Below are positions 12,201 to 25,600 of a stretch of 64,000 nucleotides of DNA, piece by piece. How positions within the stretch are numbered: position 1 is the stretch's first letter; each line of letters opens with the position of its first letter. Under the pieces are notes generated by a model, which saw only the letters and a program-made list of their open reading frames with translations, was not told where the DNA came from and did not search any database. The DNA lies in contig JAKNDB010000068.1 in assembly GCA_024305405.1 (NCBI GenBank), forward strand, positions 12,335,501-12,399,500, written 5' to 3'. A program made the translations under genes and the position numbers. The DNA comes from Dirofilaria immitis (Eukaryota; Nematoda; Chromadorea; Rhabditida; Onchocercidae).

Positions 12201-15200
12201 ACTTTCAAAATTGGTGACACCATAGATTTCAATGCGAATAATTCGTAATGTTCATTTTAGGGTCACCAATCTCTTCCATTTGTCAATGTTAAATTTCTCT
12301 CTTTCGGAATAAAACTCAAACTTAAATTTATCTTTCAAATTTGAAATGTTTCTTTCTTTTTCTTTCTCAATAGAATTAATCATTTTATTCATTTCAGGCT
12401 TTTCAGGACGAAGTGAAGGCTGTTAAAGCAAAGAAGAAGCCGAAGAGAAACGGCGTAGGTATGAGGAAAATGTAAGATTAGGCCTAATCAAGAAGAAAGG
12501 CCGAAAAAGTAAGGCCCAATTAGAGAAAGAACGAAAACTGGAGAGGAGGCGTTTACGACACGAAAAGAAGGAACAACGACGAAGAGAGCGTAGGGAACGT
12601 CGAGAACGTGAAGGACGTGAAGGAACTAGCATTGATAGTGAAGAGCGACGATTACGCAAGGAGAGAAAGCGTGAGCGAAAAGAACGACGTGAACGTGAAA
12701 TGCGTGAGCGTGAATTAGCAGGTGACGAGAAATTGGATAAAAAGGAACGGAAACGAAAATTGAAAGATTCGAGCATAACTAAAAGCCATCTCGACAATTA
12801 GTTAGTCTTTTATATTAATTATTTCGATATATATTTCTATGTTATTTTCAATATTCTTTTAATATTTCATGAAATCACAAAGAGAAGAAGAAGCTTAGTG
12901 AATCGAATTTTGTTTTTCGATAGAAATGAAATTATTTTCTTTTTTAAAGAATTGATGATATATGTGGAAAGGATGATGTAAATCCCTTATGTTGAGAATT
13001 TTCTTTTTTTTTTTTCTTAGCATCATTACTTGCATTTTTTTTTCTTTTCAAGTTAAGATATATATAATGCTTAGTTGAAGAGGTTTGCAAAGAGAAAATA
13101 AATTGGAAGAAAAAGGGAGAGAGAAAGAGAGGGAGAGAGGGAGAGAGAGGAAGAGAAAGGACATTTACGAGAGGCGGAAGATGGAAGAACTTTAGAAATT
13201 GAGCAAAGGAACTGGAATTTTCAATTTTGTTTGCAACAAAATGTGCTTAGTGGATGTTTCCAAGTCCTTCTTTCGAATGTTTCTTTTTTTTTTTTTTATG
13301 TAATAGTGATGATTCAATAGACGTACATTTATCATTTAATCGTTTCAGATGAATTTTCAGCTAAACACTTTATTATCATCTTATTTACGAGAAAGATCGG
13401 GATGCGGGAATCGGGAGTACGGTATATAATATCCTAGTAGCAAAGAACAACATCAGATGAAATTTCTTTTTCCTTCTTTTCATTAATAGCAAAATGAATT
13501 TATTAAAAAGTTTTTCGTTAGCTATTTGAAATATGAAATATAAGCCTTCTTTTGTAATCGTAACAATTATTTCCGATTCAAATGAATCACGTGGAAGGGA
13601 AAGGATTAAAATGATGATACGTTTGTTTACAAATCTTAACGTAAGTATTTCCGTTTCTAATTCACGTATCATGCGAGCTATCGTTTAGTATCATCTTGAC
13701 ACAATTTTCTATCTCCCACAGTAATATATTTCCGGTAATAACCAATCCTCTACCGGATTATTCAATGAGTTAAAATTAAAAATGATAGATATTTATGATA
13801 TTTATAATACTATAATATCGAGATGGATAAAATGTTAAAAGAATTTTATTAAAAACAAAATAAAAATAAAAATTTATGCATTGTTTACATTTTTTCTGAT
13901 TTTTGACTCAGACATTGTTTTTTTTTCCTTTTGATTTAAAAATATTTTTTTTTGATCATAACTGTGATTTTTTTAATGCCAGAAATTGATATGATTGAAA
14001 GATTATTTTAAACTTTGTTCCTTTTTCTTTCGTATACTATTGGAAAATTTAAGGAGGCCAAGGTAGCAGCCGTGGAATTTCTTGCTTATCATTGAATCAA
14101 GGATATCGTTACATGAGATTTCAAGGGCATTATAAAATTGTCAAATTTAAAATTATATTTTTTCTCTCTCAATCTCTTCAACAGGTTTTGAAATTAGCCT
14201 TCTATACATAGATACTTACTTTACTGCCAATAATAGTCTGTTAATTTATAATTTAGCGTGCGTGATTAAATCACGTATGAATGTTGTGTTATGCATTTGA
14301 CATCTTTACGTATCTTACGTTTCGCTTCTTTTGTTATTTTTTCTCGTGTGATATAATCCATACTTTTTTCCAATCTTCATTCCAATCTTCAAAAGATAAT
14401 AGATAAATGGTTCAATTTCTTTAAGTTTACTGAATTTAATTCAATTAAAATTTGTACTTATCCATTATTATTAAAACGTCAAATTATCAATCTATTGACT
14501 ACGTCTTCACGTGTTTAACACGTTTCATATTAATATACCTGCATTCTATTACGTGCGTCATTTCTTCATAATTCATATTTTCCCTCTTTTTTTTTTTTTA
14601 TTTTTTCATTTTTCGACTTGAAAAGAGCAGGGAAATAGACAAGTTGAAGTTTTATTTAATAAATAATGGAATGTTAGGAAGGAAAAGTGTGGCTGTCCGT
14701 AAATGACAGCAATACTTATGAATTATATCAAAAACTAACTATAAGAAGAAAATAGAAAATAACAGTTATATATGTATACCTCTCTTCAATACTTTTATCT
14801 TTTATCTTTCTTTTTCTTTTAACTTCTAGCCTTAATTGGCTAGGGACAAGAGAAGTAGAAGAGGAGAGATAACAAGAGGGACAAGAAAGAAGCCAAATAT
14901 TCCCTTATCTCATCTATAATTATTTTTTTTCTTTGGTTGGTTTATTTTAAATTTCATTTCATTCTCTTTTCCCTTTTCTTTTTCCATTCTACTTTTTTCT
15001 TTTAAATTAAAATTAAAATAAGCTTATGTCTTTTATTGCTTGTCTCTTTTTGTTTATCTTTTCTTCCTATCATTTTATCTATGCAATTAATCTTTTTCGT
15101 CTTTTTTTCTTTCCATTATCGAACTCTATCGTAATTTTTTTTCTTTTCCTTTCATTTTTTTTTGAAATTGTCCTTACAGGACAATTTACTTTGCTTATAT

Positions 15201-15447
15201 TGCATATATTTTTTTATATTATCGATGTATGATGTATAATGAATTTCTCATATATCATTACATTTTGTTTTATACTTTTCCTTCTATATAAAATATAAAA
15301 CAAATTATAATCAAATTTATTATCGATTTTTAAAATAACTATACTAAAAATTATAACTATAGTTATTTTAAAAAAGAAGGATTTTTGAAAATTTATTTAC
15401 ATATATTTATTATAATATATTTAATTATTAATTAAATATATTATAAG

Positions 15448-15493
<46 letters not shown>

Positions 15494-15585
15494 TGATAAA
15501 TAATAATAATAATAAGAATGATAAATAATAATAATAACAATGATAAATAATAATAATAATAATAATAGTAATAATAACAATAATA

Positions 15586-15620
<35 letters not shown>

Positions 15621-16177
15621 TGATAAATAATAATAATAAATAAATAAATAGTAATAATAAATAAATAATAATAATAATAATAAATAAATAATAAATTTTA
15701 ATTAATTATAAATGATCTGCTATATGAAAAAACTTTTTCGATGTTTATTAAAGCTTAACAATTGTTGACATCATATATATATGTATATGTATGTGTGTAT
15801 ATGTATATATATTTTGCTGCTTATTTTTTACTTCATCCAATAACCATATCCTATCCATCATTCATCATTATCTCTTCTGCTATTCCCTCTTTCCATCTCT
15901 CTCCATCTCTCTCTCTCTCTCTCTCCATTTCTTTGTCTTTATCTTTGTTTGCTTATTTATTGTTAGATAATTAGTTTAATTATGAAATTTTAGTGAAAAA
16001 TATTTACATTTCATTCATCCATCAATTTTCTCATATAATACCTCTCTCATACATAGCAAATATTTGAAGGCATATTACAATATCATATTACTATGAAAAA
16101 GAAAAGTGTAGAAAATGAAGAATGAAAATATAAATAGCATAAGTTGGATTATTTTAAAACTTCATTGTTATATTTCC

Positions 16178-16208
<31 letters not shown>

Positions 16209-16741
16209 CTCTCTGTTTCCCTCTCTCTCTCTCTGTCTTTCTTTTTATACATACAATTATATATGTGTGGTATTTTAAGGAGAAATTTTGAAAAGATAAA
16301 TTTGAATTAAATTTAAATTTAAATATTGTCATTTATATGATATCTCTCCTTATTTTTTTATATTCCTTTGATAGATACACTTTTCATTCCTTTCTTTCTT
16401 CCATTACTCTTTCAATCTTTTTTTTGTTCTTTCACTATAATTTCCATCTCTTCATTTTTCGTTTTCTCTATTTCATCGATAATTATCCATTTTCATTTCT
16501 ATTATCACTTTTTTCTTGTTAATTTTATTTATTGTTAGTTAATTTATTCAGTTAATTAGTCAATCAGTGAATCATTTAATCGATTATTTAGCTGATTAAT
16601 CAATCAATCATTTAATTAGCTCATCACTTAATTAATCAATCAATCGGTCAATCATTTATCCATCTTTCCATCATCATCATTATCATCACCACTATTATTA
16701 TCATCACCATTATCATCGTCATCATTATCATCATCATCATT

Positions 16742-16774
<33 letters not shown>

Positions 16775-18268
16775 TCCATTCATTCAGTCATCCATCTCTT
16801 ATTAGATCGTCAATTATCAACATTTCCTTTTTTACACATTTTCTATATTTAATAATTTTATCATCTAGATATTTTCTTTACATTCCTGATTTTTCTTATT
16901 CATTTATATTTTCTTCATTTCTTTTTCTTCTCCCCTTTCTATATTTTATTCATAATATCCTCGTCTCTGTACACTATATTATATTCATTATTATTGAGAA
17001 ATCCGTGCAACGAATGACGGCCTTTTTTAAAAATAAATTTTAAATTAAAATTCAATCTTCTCTTTCCTTTTTTTCTCTCTCTCTCTCTCTCCCCTCTCTC
17101 TCTCTCTTTTCCTTTGCAAATGTTATTATTGTATCTTTTTGAATGATAATTTTTTATAGCGCAAATATTTGTTATTAATCAGTGATCTTCTTCAAATAAT
17201 CATCTTTTTTTCCCTCTTGTTTGTTTGTTTTTTTATTTCTTTTAACTCTCTTCTTTCAAAAGTCTCATCTTTTTTTCCTCTTCCTCTTTTCACTCTTCTC
17301 TCTCCCATTTACTCATTATAACTTTTAATGATCGCCGTATATTTATACGTAATGCAATTAGATAGCACTTATCGTTTGTTAAAATTTCCATCTTTTACTC
17401 TCTTCATTTTCTCATTCTCTTTACTTCTTCTTTCTCTCTTGCCCTCCCTCTGCTATGTTAATATTTGTCACTCTTTTTAAGATAATAAGACAAAGACGAA
17501 GGAGACAGAGAGAGAGAGAGAAAAAGTAAAGCTTTAAGGATAATAAAGGGGATTAGGATGAAAAAGGTAGAGGAGAAGAGATAAGAGCCGACAGATTCGT
17601 ATTCTTTCTTTATCTCTTGCTACTCCGCCCCGCATGTCCACTTCGATGTCGTGTATGTTGCTGTGTATGAGTACTTGTTGGTGCCACCATTTTGCCGGCC
17701 AAAGGAGAGCCGCGATTGGTTCGTCGTTCCCTTTTCATCACATCTCTCTTCCCCATTTCTCTCTCTCTCTCTCTCTCTTGTTCCTTCCGTCTTCTATCAT
17801 ATCATGTCATTCCATGTATATATATATGTGTATGTCTGTGTATGTATATATGTATTTATCACTATATAATGTTATTTAAACCTGGTAACCCATCCGGTTC
17901 TTCGTATCCATTGTGGTTTTAATCAACAGCTGGTACAAAATTACTTTTGGCCGAGTACATTTCGTTTCATTCTTTTTCCACTTTTTTAAATATCTTTTCC
18001 TCTCTTTTCCTTTCCCTCTCTCTTTCTGTCTTTCTCTCTTCTTTCTCTTTCTTTTTCTTTCTCTTTTTTTCATATTTTTATCCGTTCTCTTCCTCTTTCT
18101 TTTTGAATAGAAAAAATATTTCTATTATTCGCTTTTTTGTTAAATTAAAAATAATTTAATAATAGTTATTGATGTCATTTTAATTTCTAAAATTGTAAAG
18201 AAAAAGACAGACGCGATATGTGGGATAATTTAGGAAGGGAAAAGATAAGATGAAATGTATGATGTCAC

Positions 18269-18337
<69 letters not shown>

Positions 18338-19540
18338 TTTCCCATCTTGCACTATAATTAGCTACTTGTTGAACTTATCAACTTATTAAATTTTAACTTT
18401 ATTTATTTACTTAACATGATGAAAGCTAATTATCATCTAATTACTTTTTGACCCATGCAAATATGTATGTATGTGTGTGTGTGTGTGTGTGTGTGTATGT
18501 CTGTGTGTGTGTGTCTATGCGTACATATATGTATGTATGTGTGTGTAGGTGTATGTTATCGGAATTAAAGTCTTTCGCAGGAAATTTAATATTGAATGTT
18601 TTTAATGGTGATATAGGTGGAATTAAAAAGAAAAAGGATTAAACTTTTCTGTTCTTATACTGCTGCTTTATTGTTCTTCAATCTTTCATCTTCCATGTAA
18701 ATATATACCCGGACATTCACATACAACACATACACACCCCACATACATATTATATATATGATATATGTATGTTTAGAGTGTAAAGATGTTAAGACTTGAA
18801 AACTTGCATTTGACCCATATTATTTCATCCATCTCTGACATCTTTTTTCTTTTTTTGTAGAAGAAATTTAGAAAATTTTTAAACTTATTTATTTATATAT
18901 TTGAAATATGCAACGAATTGATAAATATGTCTGCTATAGTGAAATGCTATTTAAAAAAATATATATATATATCATAAATAGATTATCATTTCTGATAAAT
19001 CATAACATATATCATGAATTGATTATCATTTCTGATAAATCATAACATATATCATGAATTGATTATCATTTCTGATAATATATATATATATATATTGATA
19101 ATATATATATATATTATCAGAAATGATTATTCATATTTGATTATTTCATAGATTAATACTATTATATGATAAGAAAAAATGAGAAAAAATTTATTTTCTC
19201 TCTCTTCTTTTTATATGTTTAATCTTTTATTGAATTTTTTTTCTTTTTACGAACATATAATGTAAACGAATGTTTTATATATTTGCGTAGGAGAATTTTT
19301 TTTCTAAATTTTTCTGGCATAATATTTATTTCTAATTCTAACATTTAATATTTTTTCTTTTCTTTCATTTTAATAATTATTATAAAAATGCGATGAATTT
19401 TCCCTTCTTTTCTTTTTCTCTCTCATTTCTCTTTCTTTTATTAAAATTATTATCTTTCTTGATAATTTCTACTTTCAAATAAAATATATATATTTTTTAC
19501 TGGCAATTAATTATATATATATATTACTGGCAATTAATTT

Positions 19541-19577
<37 letters not shown>

Positions 19578-19597
19578 CTGGCAATTAATTTTCTATT

Positions 19598-19629
<32 letters not shown>

Positions 19630-22600
19630 TGAAAATTTTATTCTTTCTGAAAAATAGCTTATCTTTTTGTTAGCCGCATACTTATCAATAATAATTATAA
19701 TTATAAGAAATCTATGACCGAATAAATGTCATGCGTGATAAGCAGTTATTAGTAATCAATTTAATCTACGATAATTAAATGAAATGAAGGATATAAAAAT
19801 TGATAGTGTTGAAATGCATAACAACAATAATAATAATAATAGCAATAAATAATTATAATAGTAACAGTAATAAGTAAGATATGAATTAAAAGAGTAAATA
19901 AAATAAGAATTAAATTTTATATGAAATGAAATAGAATAATTAAATCGATTCAATTAAAAATGTGATTTCAATGATAATTGAATTTTTGATGCATATCAGT
20001 TTCTTTTTTTTGGCTTTTTTCTTTTTAAATTTTATGTTTGATCATTTCTTATCAGTTACATATTGTTGCATATAGTTGCTAAGATAAATATTTAGTTAAT
20101 GATCACATCATAAATATTAGAGGTGTGAAAGGTATGTATGTGAAAGATATGTGCTCGATATATGATGCCTCTGCTATTGAGGTTGTCATTATCATCATAG
20201 CTTATAATAAAGATTATTAGGCAAAAGATTATGAGATATATCGAAAAGTTCAAATCATTTTAATATAAAAGCTTATTCTCTTCTCTAATAATGATGGAAC
20301 GAAGAATATAAGAATTATTTACGATTCAAATTTAAATTTCAATTTTGTTTATTTGCTAAATTCGTTTTGTTTTTGTTTTTTTGCAATTACTTATTTCAAA
20401 ATTTTACCATTACAAAATTTCAAATATAAATGAATCTTTATTCGATAGATAATTCTAATTTCAATTTTACTTTTTGTGCTTATGTTAAAATATTTAGTCT
20501 TGTCTCTCTCTCTCTCTTTGAATCATATAATTTTCAATTAATTCATCTGTTTCACATAGAATAAAATGAAATAAAATGAAGTAGTGATTAATCAGTGCAA
20601 GAAGTGATAGTTCAATACAGCTGAACAAGCGAAAAATTGAGCTTCGAATGTTTGTTAAACGAGATAGATAGGATTGATAGTTGTTTGATAAATTTAGGAT
20701 TATTATATCTACACTCTATATTATTCATTCATTCATTCATTCAAACCATTTGTATTATCGAAACCTGGTAGTACTTTTTGTACTTATGTTAAAATATTTG
20801 GTCTTGTCTCTCTCTCTCTCTTTGAATCATATAATTTTCAATTAATTCATCTGTGTTTCAATTAATTTTCAATTAATTCATGGTAGTACCATTCTCGAAC
20901 TGATTTGATCCAGAATAAATACTTCTTATCTAATAATTAATGATTAGATTGTATAGTGTGATGATAATAAGTAATGAGAAAAACAAGAAAGAGGGAGAAA
21001 AGATGGGAAAAAAACTGAGAAAGGAATGGAAAGCAAAGAAGCAAAAAAAAAAGGATGAAATAGGACGAAAATGATAAGTTTGTTCGATCATATTTGGAAA
21101 AGTTTATATTTCGTCTTTTTTTGGGATAAGAACTGTCGCAAAGATTTTTTCTTTCCTGATGATAATTAAATAATTAGGGAAGAGGAAGAGAGAAAGAAGA
21201 TTTAGGACATCGGTATTATTTATCTTTTCGATACAATTTAATTGGTGATATCGTGTTTTTGTTGTTGTTGTTATTGTTGTTGTTATTATTATCAATGACA
21301 ACAATTATGCACGCTGACTGAGTTTATTTTGTTTAATAATCAGTGATATTAATAATAGTCTTATTGAATTTTACTAAAATTTTAAAAAGAAATTTATTTA
21401 ACTAAGCCAGAAAGGGAAGTGAAAGAAAGAGTAAAATGGATGAATTAACAATTGGAAATGTATGTTGTGCAACCAAGACATGTGCAATCTATTCTCCTAG
21501 AGATATCAACTGTTGCAAAAATGTTCGGATGTTCGGATTAGTTTAACATCGAGAATCGAGAATATTTAATTTTACCAGCAACGTTAACTGATTAGAAAAT
21601 ATTTAACGAGCCGATGAGAGTGATTAAACGACATGAATTAAATTTGATCATGATTAAAAGAATGCTATGAATTGATCAAAGGAAAGTAACGGAGGGAAAC
21701 ATACTGTTCAAATAGATATTAATTAGAGATTAGAGCTGACAAAAAAGAAAAAGGCGATAAAAGGAGGAATATTGTCGATATTCACTCGAGAAAGGAATGA
21801 TTTGATTAGATAAGAGAGAGATATATATGATGTTAATGAGAATAATAATATTGATGATGACAATGCTGATGATGATAATGATAATAGTGATGGTGATAGT
21901 GATAACAGTGATGATAATAGTAATAATAATGATGATGATGGTGGTGGTAATAATAATAATAATAATAATAATGATAATGCTGTTGATGATGTGTCCTATA
22001 TGTACACATCACATGTCACATTATATATGGCGATCGGTACTCATGTGATGATGATATATTTTTAAAGGGAGGAAAAAAATAAAGTGTAAAATGAAAGGTT
22101 AGAGTGTAAAGTTGACGATGATTCTATAAACGTCAACAGAGAGAGAAAAAAAAAGAAACTATGGGATGAAGGAAGAAGGTAAAGTGTAAAGGATTGAGAA
22201 TTGAATTGATGATTTCCCTCTATGTGTTAGATAAAAGGAAAAAAAATTTTTTTAAAAATAGAAAGAAAAGAGAGGAAGGGTAAAAAGTTTCCGGAGGAAG
22301 GATTATTGAAATGAAAAGAAAGTAAAGATAAGAAGATTGATGGATGAGTGAGATGTTGCGGGAAGAAAGAACTATGTATTTGTATTCGTTAAAAAATTAT
22401 CGGAAAAGATTTGCAAACCGGACTGATCGGTATCGTTCCGTTGACAATGATTGTTGGATAGATAGATAGATAGATGAATGGTATGAATGAATGAATAACG
22501 CCTGGATGGATCATTGGGTTGTTAAAGGAAAAAAAAACGATGAAATTTCGAAATGATTGATCATTTACATTTGTCGCAAGAATTTTTTTCTTTTTTACAT

Positions 22601-25600
22601 TTTCATTTTCAAATTTTGGAAAAAAAAAGAATGGCTCTTTTTTTTGGTCTAAATTTTACTGCCCGATGATTGTTAAGTTAGTTTCTTTCTCGTCTACTCC
22701 TTTTCTCTCCCTCTTTCTCTCTTTCTCTTTCTCTTTCTCTTTCTTCTTCTCTTAAGAGTATTTTTAGGACATGAATTGCTGTTTCTCAGGTTTTTTTGGT
22801 GAAGAAAAATATAATTGTTGTAAAATAAGAAATTTTCGAAATGCATGATAATGTTGTGATTATGATGATGATGATGATGATTAATATATCAAGATCATAG
22901 TAGTTGCAACAGTAAAAGATAAGTGATAATGTAGTAATGATTTATCAGTAAAAAGTATATCAAAAAAAAGCAATAATAATGGTAAAAGCAATATGTATTT
23001 GTCAATTGATAGTTTTAATATGTTTCGATTTGAAATTTCAACAAAACGGAATGAATGAGTTGGTATAATTTGTAACAATGTTCCGCACCAATCTTTCGTC
23101 TTCTCCCTTTCCTTGCTATCATTTATCATTCCATTCTATTTCTGTTTACAAATTTTTGCAAAATCAATGATCAGGAAGATATGCATTGTTGTGTAAGCAA
23201 AAATTTTGAAGTATTTCCAACAGCATATATTTATTTGTTAGGAAAAATTCATTCTATCAATTGGGAAAATTTGTGATATATTTTCTCTTCACTTTCTTTA
23301 ATTCGAATATTTATTATATATGCATTATATAAATTTCCTTCAATTTAAATCATTTTATTTTCATTTTTTTAAATTAAAAAATGAATATGAATGATATTTT
23401 GATAAATATTAAAACTTATAAAACTATAATTTCGTATTTATCATTCTATTAGCAAAATAAATATCAAATTTTTTTTTGCCTATTTCTCGAATTAATTTAT
23501 TTATCAATCTTTCATTCGTTCTCTAAACGTGAACTATATAAAATTGATTACGGATGTATCGTAAAGTTAATAATAAAAAATGAAAAAAAAGAGAGAGAGA
23601 GAAGAAAATGAAAATGAAAGACCAAAATATCAATTTTAGATGATAAGAAAACGAAAAAAAAAGAAGAAAAGGGAAAAATCAGACATCAATTTGTTTATTT
23701 TTTTTCCTTTTTCTTTTTTGCCTGTTAAATTTTTATTTAATTTATTTAGAAAGTAGTAATATTTCTTTTTTTTCTCTTCTCTCTTTTCATCTCTTTCTTC
23801 TTCGTATCTTTTTTTTTTGTTAAGGTCAAATATTTCCGTGTAGAAATTTTAATTCTGCAAAAATGAGAGAAAATAGAAGAGAAAAGAGAAGAAAAGCCAA
23901 AAAAAAAAATGAAAATTTATTAAACCAATATTTTATTCAGGCAATATTTTGCCTATATTTTTGTTTTTCTTTTTTCTTTTCTCTCTTATTTGTCTTTTCT
24001 TTCCATCCATTCATTCCAACGAACATTTCAAAAAAGAGAGAGAAAAGTGAACATTCCAACAGTTTGTTTCTTTTTTTTCTCACTGTAATATTTACTTATA
24101 ATATACTTACATATATAATTGCATGAAATTTTAAGTACAATATTAAACAGTGAGATAGAGAGAGAGAGAGAGAGAGAGAGATGCAGGGGGCAGAGAAAGA
24201 GAGGGAAGAAAGATAATTGTTTGAAATATCTATATAATAATAGTTTCAATATTTTATTTTTATCATTACCTTAAAAACAAGGAAGTATTATTTTTCCTGT
24301 TAGATAAGGATAAGATTGATTTTGATCCCTATCAATTATACGCATATATTCTCTAAAATACCGAATTTTTCCTTTTGCTTTTTTTTTCTTATATTTCATA
24401 TTTTATTGTAGTAAATTAAGGAATTATCTCACTCCAATATTTCATATAATTATTGCAATTAAAAATAAAAAAATTACGCTTAATTAAGCATTTTTTATTA
24501 ACTTTTAAAATTTATAATTAATTTTAAATTTTGATAAAATTTTATTATCTTTTATCATATCAAAAAGGAAGAAAGATAATAAATTGAAAATATTAGTTTG
24601 TTTGAGAAAGTATATGCTAAATTGTTTAACTTTAACAACATTTCTTACCTTCCTTATGTCCATTGTTGAAATGGATTTTTCGTATTCAGTTATTAATAAG
24701 GTTAGATTAACTTCTCTTCTCATTCATATACTCTTTCTTCTATTTCTACTATTATTGCCTCTATGCTTTATTTTTCATCAAACCTGTTATGAGTGGGCGG
24801 AAGGCATTACTCTTTAACTGTGGTTAAAATGTAGTGTTGAATTTTCCTCTCCCCGCCCTTTTTCGTCCCCTCTTCCCCCTCCCCTCCCTCCCCTCCTCCT
24901 CCTTCATTTTCCCCATTCTTTCGTAATCGCCATTAATTTGTCGTAGAACTTCTAATATATATATTTATATGATCAAATAATTGAAACCTTTTAGGACGTT
25001 CATTTATCATGCTTAAAGATTATATTTTATCAATCTATTTAATATGATTTAATTATTTACTCATTTGTAAATAATAGTTATTCATTATTATATCACTTTA
25101 CTTTTCTCTTATAAATTGCTTACTATTTTTATATAATTCTTTAAATTTATTTATTTCATTCAACAAATGAAATAAAGGAAAAAGAGAAGAAAATATATTA
25201 AATAAATTGTTAAGAATAGATATGATAATGATAATATTGATAATATAAATTAAAATTATTTAAATACTATTAATAAATATATTATACTTATTTCAATACT
25301 ATTCTTAATCAAACATTCCTTTAATTGTTCTTTTTTTTTTATTCGCAAATAATATCTGTTAAATGATATAATTTTTCTTTCTTTCTTTCTTTCTTTGTTT
25401 TTTTTTTTTTTTTCATTTCCGTGACGAAATTATTCATTCATATCAACTTTTTTCTTTCTTTTTTTTTTTTTATCCACTCTCTTAAATTCTTTTCTTTTTT
25501 TGAATGCTTCGTAAAGATGAAGTGCTAACTAACATTTGAAAGTTAGTTTCTATCACAATGTCTGTTAAGATTTTTTTATCATTCATTACTGATAAAATAC

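Noticed and set aside
12423..12797. Minus-strand 124-codon ORF, Arg/Ser/Leu-rich
   Set aside because: Antisense shadow of the Arg/Glu-rich exon of the AUTS2-like gene.
17913..18159. Phe/Ser/Leu-rich ORFs
   Set aside because: Produced by polypyrimidine tracts (TTT/CTT/TCT codons).
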